Source: JBAZZQ01 sp041658725 (lineage in GTDB: Bacteria; Planctomycetota; Phycisphaerae; JAAYCJ01). From it: a stretch of 64,000 nt of DNA. The stretch is taken from positions 20,437 to 84,436 of the forward strand of contig JBAZZQ010000009.1 in the NCBI GenBank assembly GCA_041658725.1, given 5' to 3'. Below, piece by piece: positions 17,202 through 26,630 of the stretch (position 1 is its first letter; the number at the start of each line of letters is the position of its first letter). The notes under the pieces were generated by a model. That model saw nothing but the letters and a program-made list of their open reading frames with translations, was not told where the DNA came from and did no database searches. A program made the translations under genes and the position numbers.

Positions 17202-18437
17202 ATGAGAATTTTATTGAAATTATGGGTAGTTGGGTTAATTCTTTTTGTGCAGAATTGTTCGGCGGCGAATCCAAAGAGTCAGTCCGACGTGGTTTCGGTT
17301 CGCGTAAAAGGCCAGGACATGGACCGCGAGTCCGCCTTGAACGATGCCTTGCGAAAAGCTGTCGAACGGGGTGGGCATTTGGAAATCTATGCCCGAAGCG
17401 AAACAGAAAATTATACTTTGGCCCGTGATACGGTTCTGGCCCAGGCGACGGGACTGATCAAAGATTACCGGGTTTTAAAGGAAGGCGAGGACCCGCTGGG
17501 CGGATATTTTGTGGAAATCGAAGCCCAGGTGGACCGCCGAATCATCGACGCGACCTGGGGACAGGTGCAGATACTGCTTCAGGAATTGGGTACTCCGAAA
17601 ATTCTGGTGAACATTGTGGAACGAGTCAACGATCTGGCATTGAAAACGGATCGGGACATCGTGGAATACGGCAGCCTGCTGGAAAATAAAATCGAGCAGC
17701 TGCTGGTGCAAAAGGGGTTCGAGCTGGTGGACAAAAATCAGATCCAGCGGCTGAAACGCGACAAGATGAAGCAGGCGACGATTGCTCAAAATATTTCGGA
17801 GCTTAAACAATTGGCGGGCGATCTGGGGGCGCAGATGTTCATCGTGGGCTTTGCCAGGGCGAGCGGACCGCAGGTTTCGGACGTGGACGGAATCCGGCTT
17901 TACATGTGGGAGACGGATGTAACGTTAAAGGCGTTCTGGAGCGAAACGGGTCAGATCCTTTTTAACCGCAGCGAGGTTGGCACCCGCGGTGGATCGCGGG
18001 CCCCGGGTCCGCCGGGAGCGAAATCCGCCATCGCCAAGGCGGCCGACAAGTTAGCCTACCAGTGTCTGGAAGGTATTTTGGAAACCTGGTCAAAGCAGGC
18101 TGTAAACGGGGGCAAAGTGGTTCTGGACGTCAACGGTTTGGATTTCCAGCAAATGCTTGTTCTCCAGGATGGGTTAAAACAAATCGAGGGGATAAAAAAT
18201 GTGACTCGTCGGGCGTGGCATAAACCGACGGCGAAATTCGAGCTTGTTACAGTGCATTCGGCGGAAAAGTTAGCGGAAATTTTGCAACAGGCGCAATTCC
18301 AGGAATTCCGTCTGGAAATCGAGAATCAGAAGTTTAACGCCATCGAGGCTGTGTTGAAGGTCTTGCCCCTGGAAAGACTGACGACCAGACCCGCGACAAC
18401 AAAACCGGTGACCACTCGGCCTGCGATGGAAATGTAA
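17202..18437 (+). CDS. Exported FlgT/LPP20-like protein
   Basis: The 411-residue protein has a signal peptide (about 1-22). Residues 28-110 (VVSVRVKGQDMDRESALNDA, then QATGLIKDYRVLKE and GYFVEIEAQVD) match the pattern of FlgT N-terminal / LPP20-type domains, in which a short strand, a long helix from duplicated-gene-like ALxDALRKAVE and a strand pair recur. The middle part (about 125-270, ILVNIVERVNDL through FNRSEVGTRGG) resembles the FlgT/CsgG-like ABC-sandwich region, and the C-terminus ends in a Thr-rich TRPATTKPVTTRP tail. FlgT forms part of the flagellar H-ring in Vibrio, but no flagellar genes surround this copy, so an outer-membrane or periplasmic assembly role is only an inference. 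Confidence 0.6.
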   Translation: MRILLKLWVVGLILFVQNCSAANPKSQSDVVSVRVKGQDMDRESALNDALRKAVERGGHLEIYARSETENYTLARDTVLAQATGLIKDYRVLKEGEDPLGGYFVEIEAQVDRRIIDATWGQVQILLQELGTPKILVNIVERVNDLALKTDRDIVEYGSLLENKIEQLLVQKGFELVDKNQIQRLKRDKMKQATIAQNISELKQLAGDLGAQMFIVGFARASGPQVSDVDGIRLYMWETDVTLKAFWSETGQILFNRSEVGTRGGSRAPGPPGAKSAIAKAADKLAYQCLEGILETWSKQAVNGGKVVLDVNGLDFQQMLVLQDGLKQIEGIKNVTRRAWHKPTAKFELVTVHSAEKLAEILQQAQFQEFRLEIENQKFNAIEAVLKVLPLERLTTRPATTKPVTTRPAMEM

Positions 18438-18455
18438 GCACAGAAAAAAGAACGA

Positions 18456-19292
18456 ATGAAAAAAGCTATAACCTTGTTGTGTATGCTGGTCCTTGAAATC
18501 CTTTCGGGCTGCAAGCAGCCGGCCCGCCAATTCGGGAATTGGTCTTTCCCGTGGTCAAAAAGCACACAGGAAAAAACTACCACTTCCAAACCCTCTTCAA
18601 ATGCACGCGATCCCCACCAGGAACGTCAAACTCCGGTCATCAACAATTTTAACGTCCGCATCCTGGAAAGCACGGGGACCCAGCAATGCCTTCAGAACAC
18701 CTGGAGCTATCTGGATGAATCTTCCCCTGTGAGCAAAGACTGGCAAATGCTGCAACGTAACGGTCTGCGGTGCGGGATCGGACAGTTCAGCGATTGGCCG
18801 ACCTTCAAAGTGCAGCTGGACAAATGCGGAATGAAGGTCAGAAATGATATCCAGGTCGCCCTCGGACCTTTCAATCCGATCACCCTTCTGTCTGATAAAT
18901 ATCGCTCGGAACGAACGCTCTTTTATTTGGACCAGAACGGAAAAATTCACGGCAGAGATTTCGGGCCAAGTGTTTTGGAGTTTACCTTGATGACGGCTGG
19001 AAGAGTGCCGGAAGGGCGCGTCCGGATGATTTTTTCTCCGAAAATTGTCAAACCAAGTTCCTCCCTGGATCGATTCGGAGCGGCAAAAACCTCAACGGAA
19101 GAAGAACTGGAAAATTTCAACGTCATGGTGGACGTCGGACCCAGGGAGTTTGCCCTGATCGGACCGAGCAACAAGGAAATGGCCCGCACTCTGGTCGGAC
19201 CGCAGTTGTTCTTGCAGTGGAGCAAAGGACAGAAGAAGAGTCTTTTTGTGCTGATCAGCCCTTTGGAATTTGAGAAAAATGTTGCCCCCTGA
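18456..19292 (+). CDS. Lipoprotein of unknown function
   Basis: The 278-residue product has a type II signal peptide with lipobox LSGC (Cys near residue 19), then a Thr/Ser/Lys-rich linker and a globular region. No family is recognised. Two cysteines at RCGIG and KCGMK could form a disulfide. It starts 18 bases after the FlgT-like gene and overlaps the histidine kinase start, so the three genes are probably one operon. Confidence 0.65.
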   Translation: MKKAITLLCMLVLEILSGCKQPARQFGNWSFPWSKSTQEKTTTSKPSSNARDPHQERQTPVINNFNVRILESTGTQQCLQNTWSYLDESSPVSKDWQMLQRNGLRCGIGQFSDWPTFKVQLDKCGMKVRNDIQVALGPFNPITLLSDKYRSERTLFYLDQNGKIHGRDFGPSVLEFTLMTAGRVPEGRVRMIFSPKIVKPSSSLDRFGAAKTSTEEELENFNVMVDVGPREFALIGPSNKEMARTLVGPQLFLQWSKGQKKSLFVLISPLEFEKNVAP

Positions 19293-20346
19293 TTTTTATA
19301 AACGTCTATGCGAACAGGCTTCGATCGGCATTGTCATTGCCGATGCCGAGTTCCGTATCTGTATGCTGAACTCCCAAGCCGCGATTTTGTTCGAGGTCGA
19401 TGCCCGGAAGGTCGTGGGCGAGCCGATTGAAGTTCTGGTCCCGGCCAATCGTCGGAACGTCACCAAAAAACTTCTCGCCCGCGCAGTGGCGGTTTCCAGG
19501 CCTCTGGAATACCGGGTCCGGCGGAACGACGCCGCCAAAAAACGATGTCTATCCATTTTGGTCGATCCGATTTTGCAAGCCGACCGCACGGAAGGGGTGT
19601 GCCTGTGGATACAGGATTTGACCCGTAGAATGGACATGGAAAAGCGATTGGCGGAAATTGAAAAATTGGCCAGCCTGGGCCAGTTGGCGGGCGGATTGGC
19701 TCATCATTTCAATAATATCCTCGGTGGGATCGTAACGGCGGTGGATCATGCCCTGAGAACCAATGACGAGGCGACCTCACATCGGACCCTCGAGATGATT
19801 TCCGATGGAATCGGCAAGGCCGTTGTTTTGACCCGGAAACTCCTGGACTTTTCCACCCCCGACCTCCCGGAGCAAAACCTGGTCGATCTGACCGAGGCCG
19901 TAATCAGCTTTACAGAAAAAGCCGAACCGCGATTAACCGCCGCGGGCCGGCAAATCGAACTGGAAATGAAATCCATTCCCATCCGGGCCGTGCATCCCGG
20001 GAAAATGCATCAAATCCTCCAAACCCTGCTGTCCAATTCGGAACAAGCATTCGGTGTGCGGGGTGGGAAAATCAAACTCACCCTCGAATCGGACGGCCAG
20101 CAAATTCGCCTGCTCTTTTGCGACGATGGGCCTGGTATCCCCCCCGGCCTCGCCGATCGGATTTTCGAACCCTTCTTTACCACGCGAGGCTCGCTGGGCG
20201 GAGGCAGCGAGGGAAACCTGGGATTGGGTCTGACCCTGGCCCAACGTATGGCCGAAGATGTCGGAGGAACTTTGGTCTATAGCCCCGAGGAATCAATAGG
20301 CGGCGCTTGCTTTGTTATTACCTTCCCCCTCCATCGAACAGAATAA
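19279..20346 (+). CDS. PAS-domain sensor histidine kinase (soluble)
   Basis: From ATG 19279 the protein has 355 residues and no membrane segment. A PAS domain (about 8-120: ASIGIVIADAEFRICMLN, FEVDARKVVGEP) is followed by the HisKA phosphoacceptor region LGQLAGGLAHHFNNILGGI. The ATP-binding domain has N box LLSNSEQAF, G1 DDGPGIP, F box FEPFFTT and G2 GLGLTLAQ. It would sense a cytoplasmic cue and phosphorylate a partner regulator that is not adjacent. A TTG three codons upstream is less likely. The end is convergent with the sigma-factor operon. Confidence 0.9.
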   Translation: MLPPDFYKRLCEQASIGIVIADAEFRICMLNSQAAILFEVDARKVVGEPIEVLVPANRRNVTKKLLARAVAVSRPLEYRVRRNDAAKKRCLSILVDPILQADRTEGVCLWIQDLTRRMDMEKRLAEIEKLASLGQLAGGLAHHFNNILGGIVTAVDHALRTNDEATSHRTLEMISDGIGKAVVLTRKLLDFSTPDLPEQNLVDLTEAVISFTEKAEPRLTAAGRQIELEMKSIPIRAVHPGKMHQILQTLLSNSEQAFGVRGGKIKLTLESDGQQIRLLFCDDGPGIPPGLADRIFEPFFTTRGSLGGGSEGNLGLGLTLAQRMAEDVGGTLVYSPEESIGGACFVITFPLHRTE

Positions 20347-20382
20347 TCCAGACTTCAGTTTGAATATGCCGATGATCCATTT

Positions 20383-21462
20383 TTATTTGCCGCCCGCCGG
20401 TTTGGTTTCAGGTTGTTTTATCGGATGAATGACCACTTTGTTATCGACCACGGTAACCGGGGTCATGTCCTCCGGCGGATTAGCTAAAATATTTTCCGTA
20501 CGCTTTATATTATCTTTCGTGTACACCAGCCCCGCCTTCATCCCGCTTAATGTTTTTTGATCACTTTCAACTTGTTTTAAAAGGTCGTAATATTTTTTTG
20601 CCTGGTCCCTGTCATCTTCGACAGCCTTTTTGCGGGCTAATAAACCCGCCAGTTCAACATCTTGTTCGTTCGACAAGCGGTAAAATTCCTGAAGTTGGCC
20701 TTGTTTGGGATCATTTGAAAACTTTTTGGTGGCCGATATTCTGGCGTTTAATCCCGCAAGGTCTATATTAATCAATCGCACGAGTTTATCCATTTCCACA
20801 AATTCCGAATACGCCAGTTCAGGATTCGTGTAATGAAAGATTTTTTGGAGGGCTTCTATTTCGATCTTCATTTTTTTTAACTTCATTTCGAGTCTTGGGA
20901 TTTCCGCTTTGTAGTATGTGACAGATTTTTGCTCTTTTTTGAGATTTTCTTGTTTTTCCTCCCAATTTTTGCGACGGTGACCATTAATGTCATTAACCAG
21001 GGCGTAGGCCAACACGGCGGCGTCCTTTTCGCTCATGACATAAATAAAATATTCTCGTATATCTTGACTATATTTTCGGCCAAGCTTTTTAATAGTTCTT
21101 GAATAAGAGTTGTATCTATATTTTGTAGTATCCCCTTCTATATAAGATTTTTGTTTTTCTGATAGTAATCGCCATGTGGGCGTTGTTTGTATGTAAGGAC
21201 CACTTTTCCCTCCACCGACATCAATTAAACTGAAAAGATGCCCAAAACTAACCTCAGAGAAATTTGATTCGACAATTTGTATGGCGGCTTCATATGCCGA
21301 ACAAATCTCAAAATTTGAAAAATTAATCGGCCATATCGGTTCTTTCAAAATTTCAAATTTCAACTCCGGTTTCGGCCATTCGGGTTGCGTGGTTTGGGCG
21401 TGAGTGGAAAAAGGAATTCCGATTAAAAGAGCGACGATCAGGAATTTTGTACGTATTGTCAT
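20383..21462 (-). CDS. Exported coiled-coil protein of unknown function
   Basis: The 359-residue protein has a signal peptide (residues 1-22, ending THAQ). Residues about 165-335 are rich in heptad-like Leu/Lys/Glu patterns, indicating long coiled coils (for example EIPRLEMKLKKMKIEIEALQ). The tail is Pro/Lys rich. No family is recognised. Its ATG overlaps the stop of the putative anti-sigma gene in an ATGA, so it is the last gene of the ECF sigma operon and may be its envelope sensor or effector. Confidence 0.65.
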   Translation of the reverse strand: MTIRTKFLIVALLIGIPFSTHAQTTQPEWPKPELKFEILKEPIWPINFSNFEICSAYEAAIQIVESNFSEVSFGHLFSLIDVGGGKSGPYIQTTPTWRLLSEKQKSYIEGDTTKYRYNSYSRTIKKLGRKYSQDIREYFIYVMSEKDAAVLAYALVNDINGHRRKNWEEKQENLKKEQKSVTYYKAEIPRLEMKLKKMKIEIEALQKIFHYTNPELAYSEFVEMDKLVRLINIDLAGLNARISATKKFSNDPKQGQLQEFYRLSNEQDVELAGLLARKKAVEDDRDQAKKYYDLLKQVESDQKTLSGMKAGLVYTKDNIKRTENILANPPEDMTPVTVVDNKVVIHPIKQPETKPAGGK

Positions 21463-21911
21463 TGGATAATCCTCCGCTTAGAAAGGGATTGAAGTTCCAG
21501 GTTCGCTTGTTTGGCGGCGTCGGTATTCGGGAATTGAGCGATGACGTAATTGAGACGTTCGCGGGCAAATTCCTGTCCGCCGGGGGTTTGGGCGAGGAGT
21601 TGAGCGGCGGCGAGACGTTCGGCGGCAAATCCGGCGCGGGTGATTGTTTGTTCAATATCGATGGCGGCGAGTTGTGGGGTTGATTGGGTCTGGCTGTGGA
21701 AAAGGTAAAGGCTGAAGGCAAATATCAGACCGGCGGCGAGGGCGGCGGCCAGGCTGGACCAGAGGATTCGCTGCCGGGAAGAGCGGTCGATCCGTTTCGG
21801 GATAGCGGCAAGGAGTTTTTCTTCCAGACCGGCCGGGATCGGCGGCTGGGGCAGTTGCCGCAACTGGGCCTCCAGGAGTTCAAGCTCTTTATTGTTTGGA
21901 TCGTTCCTCAT
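21459..21911 (-). CDS. Putative anti-sigma factor, single-pass membrane protein
   Basis: The 150-residue product starts at the ATG at 21911, which overlaps the sigma-factor stop (ATGA) and has a GGAGGAAAG ribosome-binding site inside the sigma gene. A cytoplasmic N-terminal segment of about 45 residues (ELELLEAQLRQLPQPPIPAGL) precedes a membrane helix (ILWSSLAAALAAGLIFAFSLYLF), and a short helical extracytoplasmic tail follows. No zinc-binding HxxxCxxC motif is present. The anti-sigma role is inferred from topology and position. Confidence 0.65.
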   Translation of the reverse strand: MRNDPNNKELELLEAQLRQLPQPPIPAGLEEKLLAAIPKRIDRSSRQRILWSSLAAALAAGLIFAFSLYLFHSQTQSTPQLAAIDIEQTITRAGFAAERLAAAQLLAQTPGGQEFARERLNYVIAQFPNTDAAKQANLELQSLSKRRIIQ

Positions 21912-22441
21912 AACGGTTTTCTTTCCTCCATCAAATCGCGCAGGCGGGACAAGACTTGGTTCACCCGCCACTTGATCGAGCCGACGGGTTGATCCAGAAT
22001 CTCCGCCATTTGGGAAAAACTCCGGTTCTGCAAATAGTGCAGGATAATTAAAGCCCGGCCGTTTTCGTCGAGGGTTTGCACCGCCTGGTACAACTGTCGG
22101 CTTCGTTCGTCGGCAAGCAGCCGGTCCATCGGATTTTGGGTTTCCGGCTCGCTTCTTTTTTCACTTTTCAAATTTTCCGTGAGTTTGGCATCGGTTTGCC
22201 GTTTTCGGACCTGGTCGATAAACTTTCGATAAGCGATTCGGCAAAGCCAGGTACCGGCGTCCGACCGATGCTCAAAAGTATTAAATTTTTGCCAGGCCGC
22301 GGCGAAGGTTTCCTGGGTCAGGTCCTCCGCCAGCCCTTCGTCGCGGGTTATATGCAGAAGAAAGCGATAGACCGACGGATAATGGTCGCGCACAATAGAC
22401 CGGCATTGCTGGCGGTCATCGGTATTTTGGCCATCGGTCAT
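21908..22441 (-). CDS. ECF (group 4) RNA polymerase sigma factor
   Basis: The 177-residue protein has region 2 (DHYPSVYRFLLHITRDEGLAEDLTQETFAAAW) and region 4 (LIILHYLQNRSFSQMAEILDQPVGSIKWRVNQ) but no region 3, as in ECF sigma factors. The DLTQETF helix is the core-polymerase and -10 contact region. It is the first gene of a three-gene operon coupled by ATGA overlaps to a putative anti-sigma factor and an exported coiled-coil protein, consistent with a cell-envelope response. Confidence 0.93.
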   Translation of the reverse strand: MTDGQNTDDRQQCRSIVRDHYPSVYRFLLHITRDEGLAEDLTQETFAAAWQKFNTFEHRSDAGTWLCRIAYRKFIDQVRKRQTDAKLTENLKSEKRSEPETQNPMDRLLADERSRQLYQAVQTLDENGRALIILHYLQNRSFSQMAEILDQPVGSIKWRVNQVLSRLRDLMEERKPL

Positions 22442-22856
22442 TCCACCTTCTCCGGTTTTGTTTTACCCGCGACTACCTGTTAGACGGATCGGACCACGCG
22501 GGTGTTTGTGAAAAATTAAACATTTATTTTTTACAACCAGGCTGTGCCATTCGTCATTATAGTATCACACGTATTTGGACATACAAAGCCGTTATTAACG
22601 CGGCGGCGGATATTTGTTTCCGAGCGCATTAATTAATCCGTATCCGTATAAGACCTTGATTAGATATTAGGGTTTAGGTAGGGCCTCAAGTCAACGATGG
22701 AACCGATAATGTCATCCTGAGCGTCTTCGCGAAGGATATGGTTGATAACGGCGGTAGAATCCAGATCCTTCGCAAGCTCAGGATGACAAAGAGAAGAAAA
22801 GACACGGGCAAGAAGACTTGCCCATGCCACCCATAACTGACAGATTTCGGATTTAG
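22442..22856. repeat. Intergenic region with GTCATCCTGAG inverted repeat and GGGCAAG hairpin
   Basis: No gene is supported. At 22711-22787 an element begins GTCATCCTGAGC and ends GCTCAGGATGAC, with inner arms around GCGAAGGAT and ATCCTTCGC. At 22806-22823 a perfect hairpin (GGGCAAG, loop AAGA, CTTGCCC) leads into CATGCCACCC. The part nearest the sigma gene (22480-22620) is A+T rich and contains TATAAT on the minus strand (22556-22561), with only a weak -35 partner, so the sigma-operon promoter is probable but not firm. Confidence 0.75.
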
Positions 22857-23435
22857 TCATTTTTTATTTAGCTGTATTTTGTGGACTTTTTCAGCCAATT
22901 CGCGGTAGGCGCCGACCATGTCGCGGCAAACGAGGTCCATTTTTCGGCGTAGAGACCGCCTTTCCAGAATGACCTTTTTTGACAGCTCGCGGACGCGCAT
23001 AAGCCGTTTGACCCGCACCTGGCTCCGGCGATATTTGATGACCATGTCGGAAATAGTGTGGGTCAGTTTTTCCATATCGAAGGGTTTGACAAACATATCC
23101 GAGGCGCCGAGTCTCATGGCCTCGATGGCGCGACCGAGGGTCGGATGGCCGGTCATGAGAATTACGGGGCGGGGAAAATGCGAACATAAGGCGGAAATCA
23201 ATTCCAGCCCGTCCATATCCGGAAGCATGTAATCGACAATAATGACTTCCGCCGGATTGTCGTGATCCATTTCCATCGCCTGGCGGGCGGTTCCGGCGAT
23301 CTGCAGATCGGCATTGAGGCTGAACTTGAGACAATCCCCCAAAAGTTCCGCCGTAGCCTGATCATCCTCGACCACGAGGATTTTCGGATTTTCTCCGGTC
23401 GAATTTTCCACAAGAGGCATCAATTCATTGAGCAT
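22857..23435 (-). CDS. Response regulator (receiver domain with helical C-terminal extension)
   Basis: The 192-residue protein has a receiver domain: ILVVEDDQ with the acidic pair, the phosphoacceptor Asp in IVDYMLPDMDG, the switch Thr in LMTGHP and Lys in FVKPFD. About 65 residues follow, rich in Arg/Lys and predicted helical, without a recognised output domain. It follows the HDOD histidine kinase gene by five bases on the same strand, so it is likely one of its phosphorylation targets. Confidence 0.88.
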   Translation of the reverse strand: MLNELMPLVENSTGENPKILVVEDDQATAELLGDCLKFSLNADLQIAGTARQAMEMDHDNPAEVIIVDYMLPDMDGLELISALCSHFPRPVILMTGHPTLGRAIEAMRLGASDMFVKPFDMEKLTHTISDMVIKYRRSQVRVKRLMRVRELSKKVILERRSLRRKMDLVCRDMVGAYRELAEKVHKIQLNKK

Positions 23436-23440
23436 AATTC

Positions 23441-25762
23441 TTACCCTTTCGCATCCGTGCTAAGTTGTTTGGCGGGGAGCCTGATAAACGCGGTGGTTCC
23501 CATGTTAATCGTGCTTTCCAGCCACAGGTTTCCATTATTCGATTGCACATATCGATACGCCCGGGAAAGCCCCAGCCCGCGCCCCCTCCCCGCCTTTCGG
23601 GCCGAGAAGAACGGGTCCAAAGCCTTAGCGAGAATCGCCGGTTCCATTCCCGGTCCATTGTCGCTGATCCGAACCTGGACGTATTGTCCGTCATCTTCGA
23701 GAACGGTTTGAATTTTAAGCTGTAATTTCTCCAGACCGGCCGCATCCACGGCATTGGTCAGAATTTCTTTAATCGCCGAGGCCACCTGCTGTCGATCGCA
23801 AAAAGCGTTATCGGAGTTTTTTCCAATTTCGACGTGAATCTGCTCGGGCTTTAGATGCTGGGTCTGCACAAATCCATCGGTGGATATCTTGAGCAGTTCG
23901 GAAAGATCGGTCATTTTCCGCTGAGGTTTGACAGGTTTTGCGAACTCCATCAACTCGGTAATGATTTCCGAGGCCCGGGAGGCTTGGGCGACGATAACCT
24001 GCAGGGCCTTGTGTTTGTCAGGATCGGCCTCTTGGTCCTCTAATAACTGGGCTCGACCACTGATAATAGCCAGAGGGTTGTTCATTTCGTGGGCGGCGCC
24101 CGCGGCCAGTTCGCCCACGGCGGCCATACATCGAATTTCGAGGAGTTTTTGCTCCATTTCCTGCATTTGCCTGTTCAGGAGGAGTAATTCCTCGGCCAGT
24201 CGGTCTTTGCTCTCAAAAGCAAGGGATTGCCCCAATGCCAGCGCGCAGGCGGTGCACAGGGCATTGATTTCCTGCCGTTCGCGGGCAAAACGCTCAGTGA
24301 GCATGGCATCGGCGGAGACAAGGATTCCTCCGATGGTTTTTTCCCGACAGGTCAGCCGAATGAGCTTTACCGGATGCGGGCTTAATTTTCGTGAATAATG
24401 GGTAATCATCTCGGTCAGGATGTCAGGCGGTTCGACAAGGAAACCGTCGTCGATTGCTTCTGCCTCAGATTGCCCGGTGGAATGAGGCAATTCAAAAAGT
24501 TTGGCCTGGGAGCCGGTTTGGTCGGCGAAGGCCACTTCGAGAAAACGATTTTCCTTGTCCTGCCGGTAAACAACGACTGCGGGAGTGTCGAAGGCCGATC
24601 GGACCGAGCACGCCATGTGTTCAAGCATCTCGACAACGGCCATGGCGGGATTTATTTTTTCATGCAGAAGATTAATCGCTTCAAAATATCGAGATCGCGA
24701 TTTTAATTTACGATTGCCGATCGTCAGGGTTTGATTGAGTCGTCCGAGTTCCGAGTTGGCCCCTTGAAGCGCCTGCTGATAAAGCTCCTCGCTGCTCAAG
24801 TCATCCAACCCGATCAGGGTAGCCCGTTCGCCCATTCGGGCACGAAGGTCCAATAATATTTTCTGGTATCCTTCGGAATTGATCCCCAGCCGCTGAGCCA
24901 GGGGGTCGGATCGGTCGGCGAAAATGAAATTTCCGGAAAAACCGATTCGCTGTTCGCGGGCGATCAGGTCGGCCAGGTAAATGATGTCGATCAGGTCGCG
25001 GTATGGAATATGCGGAGGAAGACTGGTGGACTTGTGATGGTGTAGCCAAATGGCATGGACGATGTTGTCGGGAAGTTTCCAATGATCGGCCAGGCGTTTT
25101 CCGATGGCGGCATGATCCATACCGAGGATTCGACGTTCCACGTCGGAGATGCTGGTATGATTATTGACCGCGATTTCGACGACCCGCTCAAAACTTTTGG
25201 GCAGGCAGGTATCCAGGGCGACTTTTCCCAAATCATGCAGCAGGCCGCAGACAAAAATTTCGTTGGGGTCCAGACCCTTTCGATTCGGCATCTGCTCGAC
25301 GATCAACTGGGCGGTGCAGGCGACGGCCAGACAGTGTTTCCAGAATTCCTGCCGGTTGAATTTTTCGTGTTCACCAATACCCTTATTTTTTGTCTTTCCC
25401 TTCCCTCCGAAGGCTTCAAAAACCTGGATCGAGAGGACGGCGTTTTTGACGGCCTCGAAACCAAGCATGACCACCGCTTTTTCCACCGTATTGGCAGATT
25501 CGCCCAAGCCCAGGTACGCCTTGCGGGTCAGCCCTAAAATCTTGGCCGTCAGCGATTGGTCCGATTGGATCAGTGAAATAACTTCCTTGATGGAGGATTC
25601 TTTGGATGTAGTCGCCTGGAGGAGTCTGGTCGCGACCACGGAAATTGTCGGCAGGGATTCCATTTGCCGGATGATTAATTCCACCCGCTTGGAACGCGCC
25701 TGATCGGAAGAAGCCGACTCGATTGTCATTGTTTCTTGTGTCATAAAATTGTCCAAAGCCAT
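23441..25762 (-). CDS. HDOD-GAF-histidine kinase hybrid sensor
   Basis: The 773-residue soluble protein has three parts. Residues about 25-320 form an HDOD domain (SLPTISVVATRLLQ, CGLLHDLGKVAL, DHAAIGKRLADHWKLP). About 355-510 is GAF-like. About 540-760 is a histidine kinase with the phosphoacceptor in GAAHEMNNPLAIISGRAQLL, the N box EILTNAVDAA, G1 ISDNGPGM and G2 GRGLGLS. HDOD domains occur in signalling proteins and often lack hydrolase activity; here the His-Asp pair is retained. The kinase lies between two receiver genes with gaps of 2 and 5 bases, so the module is a self-contained two-component relay. Confidence 0.88.
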   Translation of the reverse strand: MALDNFMTQETMTIESASSDQARSKRVELIIRQMESLPTISVVATRLLQATTSKESSIKEVISLIQSDQSLTAKILGLTRKAYLGLGESANTVEKAVVMLGFEAVKNAVLSIQVFEAFGGKGKTKNKGIGEHEKFNRQEFWKHCLAVACTAQLIVEQMPNRKGLDPNEIFVCGLLHDLGKVALDTCLPKSFERVVEIAVNNHTSISDVERRILGMDHAAIGKRLADHWKLPDNIVHAIWLHHHKSTSLPPHIPYRDLIDIIYLADLIAREQRIGFSGNFIFADRSDPLAQRLGINSEGYQKILLDLRARMGERATLIGLDDLSSEELYQQALQGANSELGRLNQTLTIGNRKLKSRSRYFEAINLLHEKINPAMAVVEMLEHMACSVRSAFDTPAVVVYRQDKENRFLEVAFADQTGSQAKLFELPHSTGQSEAEAIDDGFLVEPPDILTEMITHYSRKLSPHPVKLIRLTCREKTIGGILVSADAMLTERFARERQEINALCTACALALGQSLAFESKDRLAEELLLLNRQMQEMEQKLLEIRCMAAVGELAAGAAHEMNNPLAIISGRAQLLEDQEADPDKHKALQVIVAQASRASEIITELMEFAKPVKPQRKMTDLSELLKISTDGFVQTQHLKPEQIHVEIGKNSDNAFCDRQQVASAIKEILTNAVDAAGLEKLQLKIQTVLEDDGQYVQVRISDNGPGMEPAILAKALDPFFSARKAGRGRGLGLSRAYRYVQSNNGNLWLESTINMGTTAFIRLPAKQLSTDAKG

Positions 25763-25764
25763 CG

Positions 25765-26352
25765 TTATATGGTTAATAATTCCGAGATACGTGCGATTAA
25801 TTTTTCAACATCAAACGGTTTTTTAATAAAATCGTCGGCTCCGGTCTTCATCAACTGGTCGACCTCGTCAGGATTGACCACGCCGGAGACGAAAATGATC
25901 TTCATGTGGGCAAACGCGGCATTTTCGCGAATCGTCTTGCATACAATGTTTCCGTTGATGTCAGGAAGCAGATAGTCCAATAAAATAAGGTCCGGATTAA
26001 ACGATTGTGTCAAAATGCCGGCTTCGTAACCTGTGCTGGTGGCTTTGACTTCGAAACGCCCGTCGCGCACCAAGACATCCTGAAGCATTTCGGCAATGGC
26101 CGGGTCGTCGTCGACGATCAGCACTCGCCGCTTGCCGGAATCCAAAAGGTCCAACGGAATATCGTTTTCCTTCATGAACGCCATAAGAGATTCACGAGGA
26201 ATCCGACGGAACTTGGAGCCGGGAACCTTAAAACCTTGTAACTTCCCGGCATCAAAGCACCTTATGATCGTCTGCTGAGAAACTTTACAAACCTCTGCCA
26301 CCTCGCCGGTAGTAAAAACCTGCTTGTCGGCGTATTCCCTTTTTTCAACCAT
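25765..26352 (-). CDS. Response regulator with N-terminal excisionase-type helix-turn-helix
   Basis: The 195-residue protein starts with a MerR/excisionase-like DNA-binding domain (FTTGEVAEVCKVSQQTIIRCFDAGKL, then RRIPRESLMAFM) and ends with a receiver domain (VLIVDDDPAIAEML, LILLDYLLPDING, FVSG, FIKKPFD). The order DNA-binding first, receiver last is the reverse of most response regulators. A GAGGA ribosome-binding site precedes the ATG. It heads the operon with the HDOD kinase and second receiver, and may regulate the operon itself. Confidence 0.85.
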   Translation of the reverse strand: MVEKREYADKQVFTTGEVAEVCKVSQQTIIRCFDAGKLQGFKVPGSKFRRIPRESLMAFMKENDIPLDLLDSGKRRVLIVDDDPAIAEMLQDVLVRDGRFEVKATSTGYEAGILTQSFNPDLILLDYLLPDINGNIVCKTIRENAAFAHMKIIFVSGVVNPDEVDQLMKTGADDFIKKPFDVEKLIARISELLTI

Positions 26353-26473
26353 TATCCATCCTCAAAATAGGTAAATGATGCCCAAAGACTAAGTCCATCT
26401 TTACCATTTTATCTAAGTTGCCTAGTATATCCAAACTATAAATCGACGATTTTGAAGGAAGACTTAAAAAAGA

Positions 26474-26567
26474 AGTAGACGAGTAATCGAGTAGACAAGT
26501 AGACGAGTAGTTAAAAAATTAACAGCAAGGGAGCATTTCGCAATCTTCGTCCAACTACTCGTCTACT
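26474..26567. repeat. AGTAGACGAGTAG-family inverted repeat
   Basis: A direct run of AGTAGACGAGTA words (26474-26511) is answered by the inverse ACTACTCGTCTACTC (26552-26567). Further copies or fragments lie at 30010-30040, 33040-33062 and 37099-37134. The element sits in the divergent region between the receiver operon and the DivIC-like gene. Confidence 0.8.
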
Positions 26568-26630
26568 CTTTCCCTCACGTTTTCCAGTAGTTTTTGACGA
26601 AAATATACGTTGTGTATAGGTAGGTAGTTA

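Noticed and set aside
22556..22561. Minus-strand TATAAT as a firm promoter for the sigma-factor operon
   Set aside because: No good -35 hexamer lies 16-18 bases away; the nearest TTGTAT has a 19-base spacer, so it is only mentioned in the region entry.
26474..26567. Short spaced direct repeats resembling a CRISPR array
   Set aside because: The AGTAGACGAG words are adjacent with no unique spacers of constant length, and an inverse copy follows; there are no cas genes.
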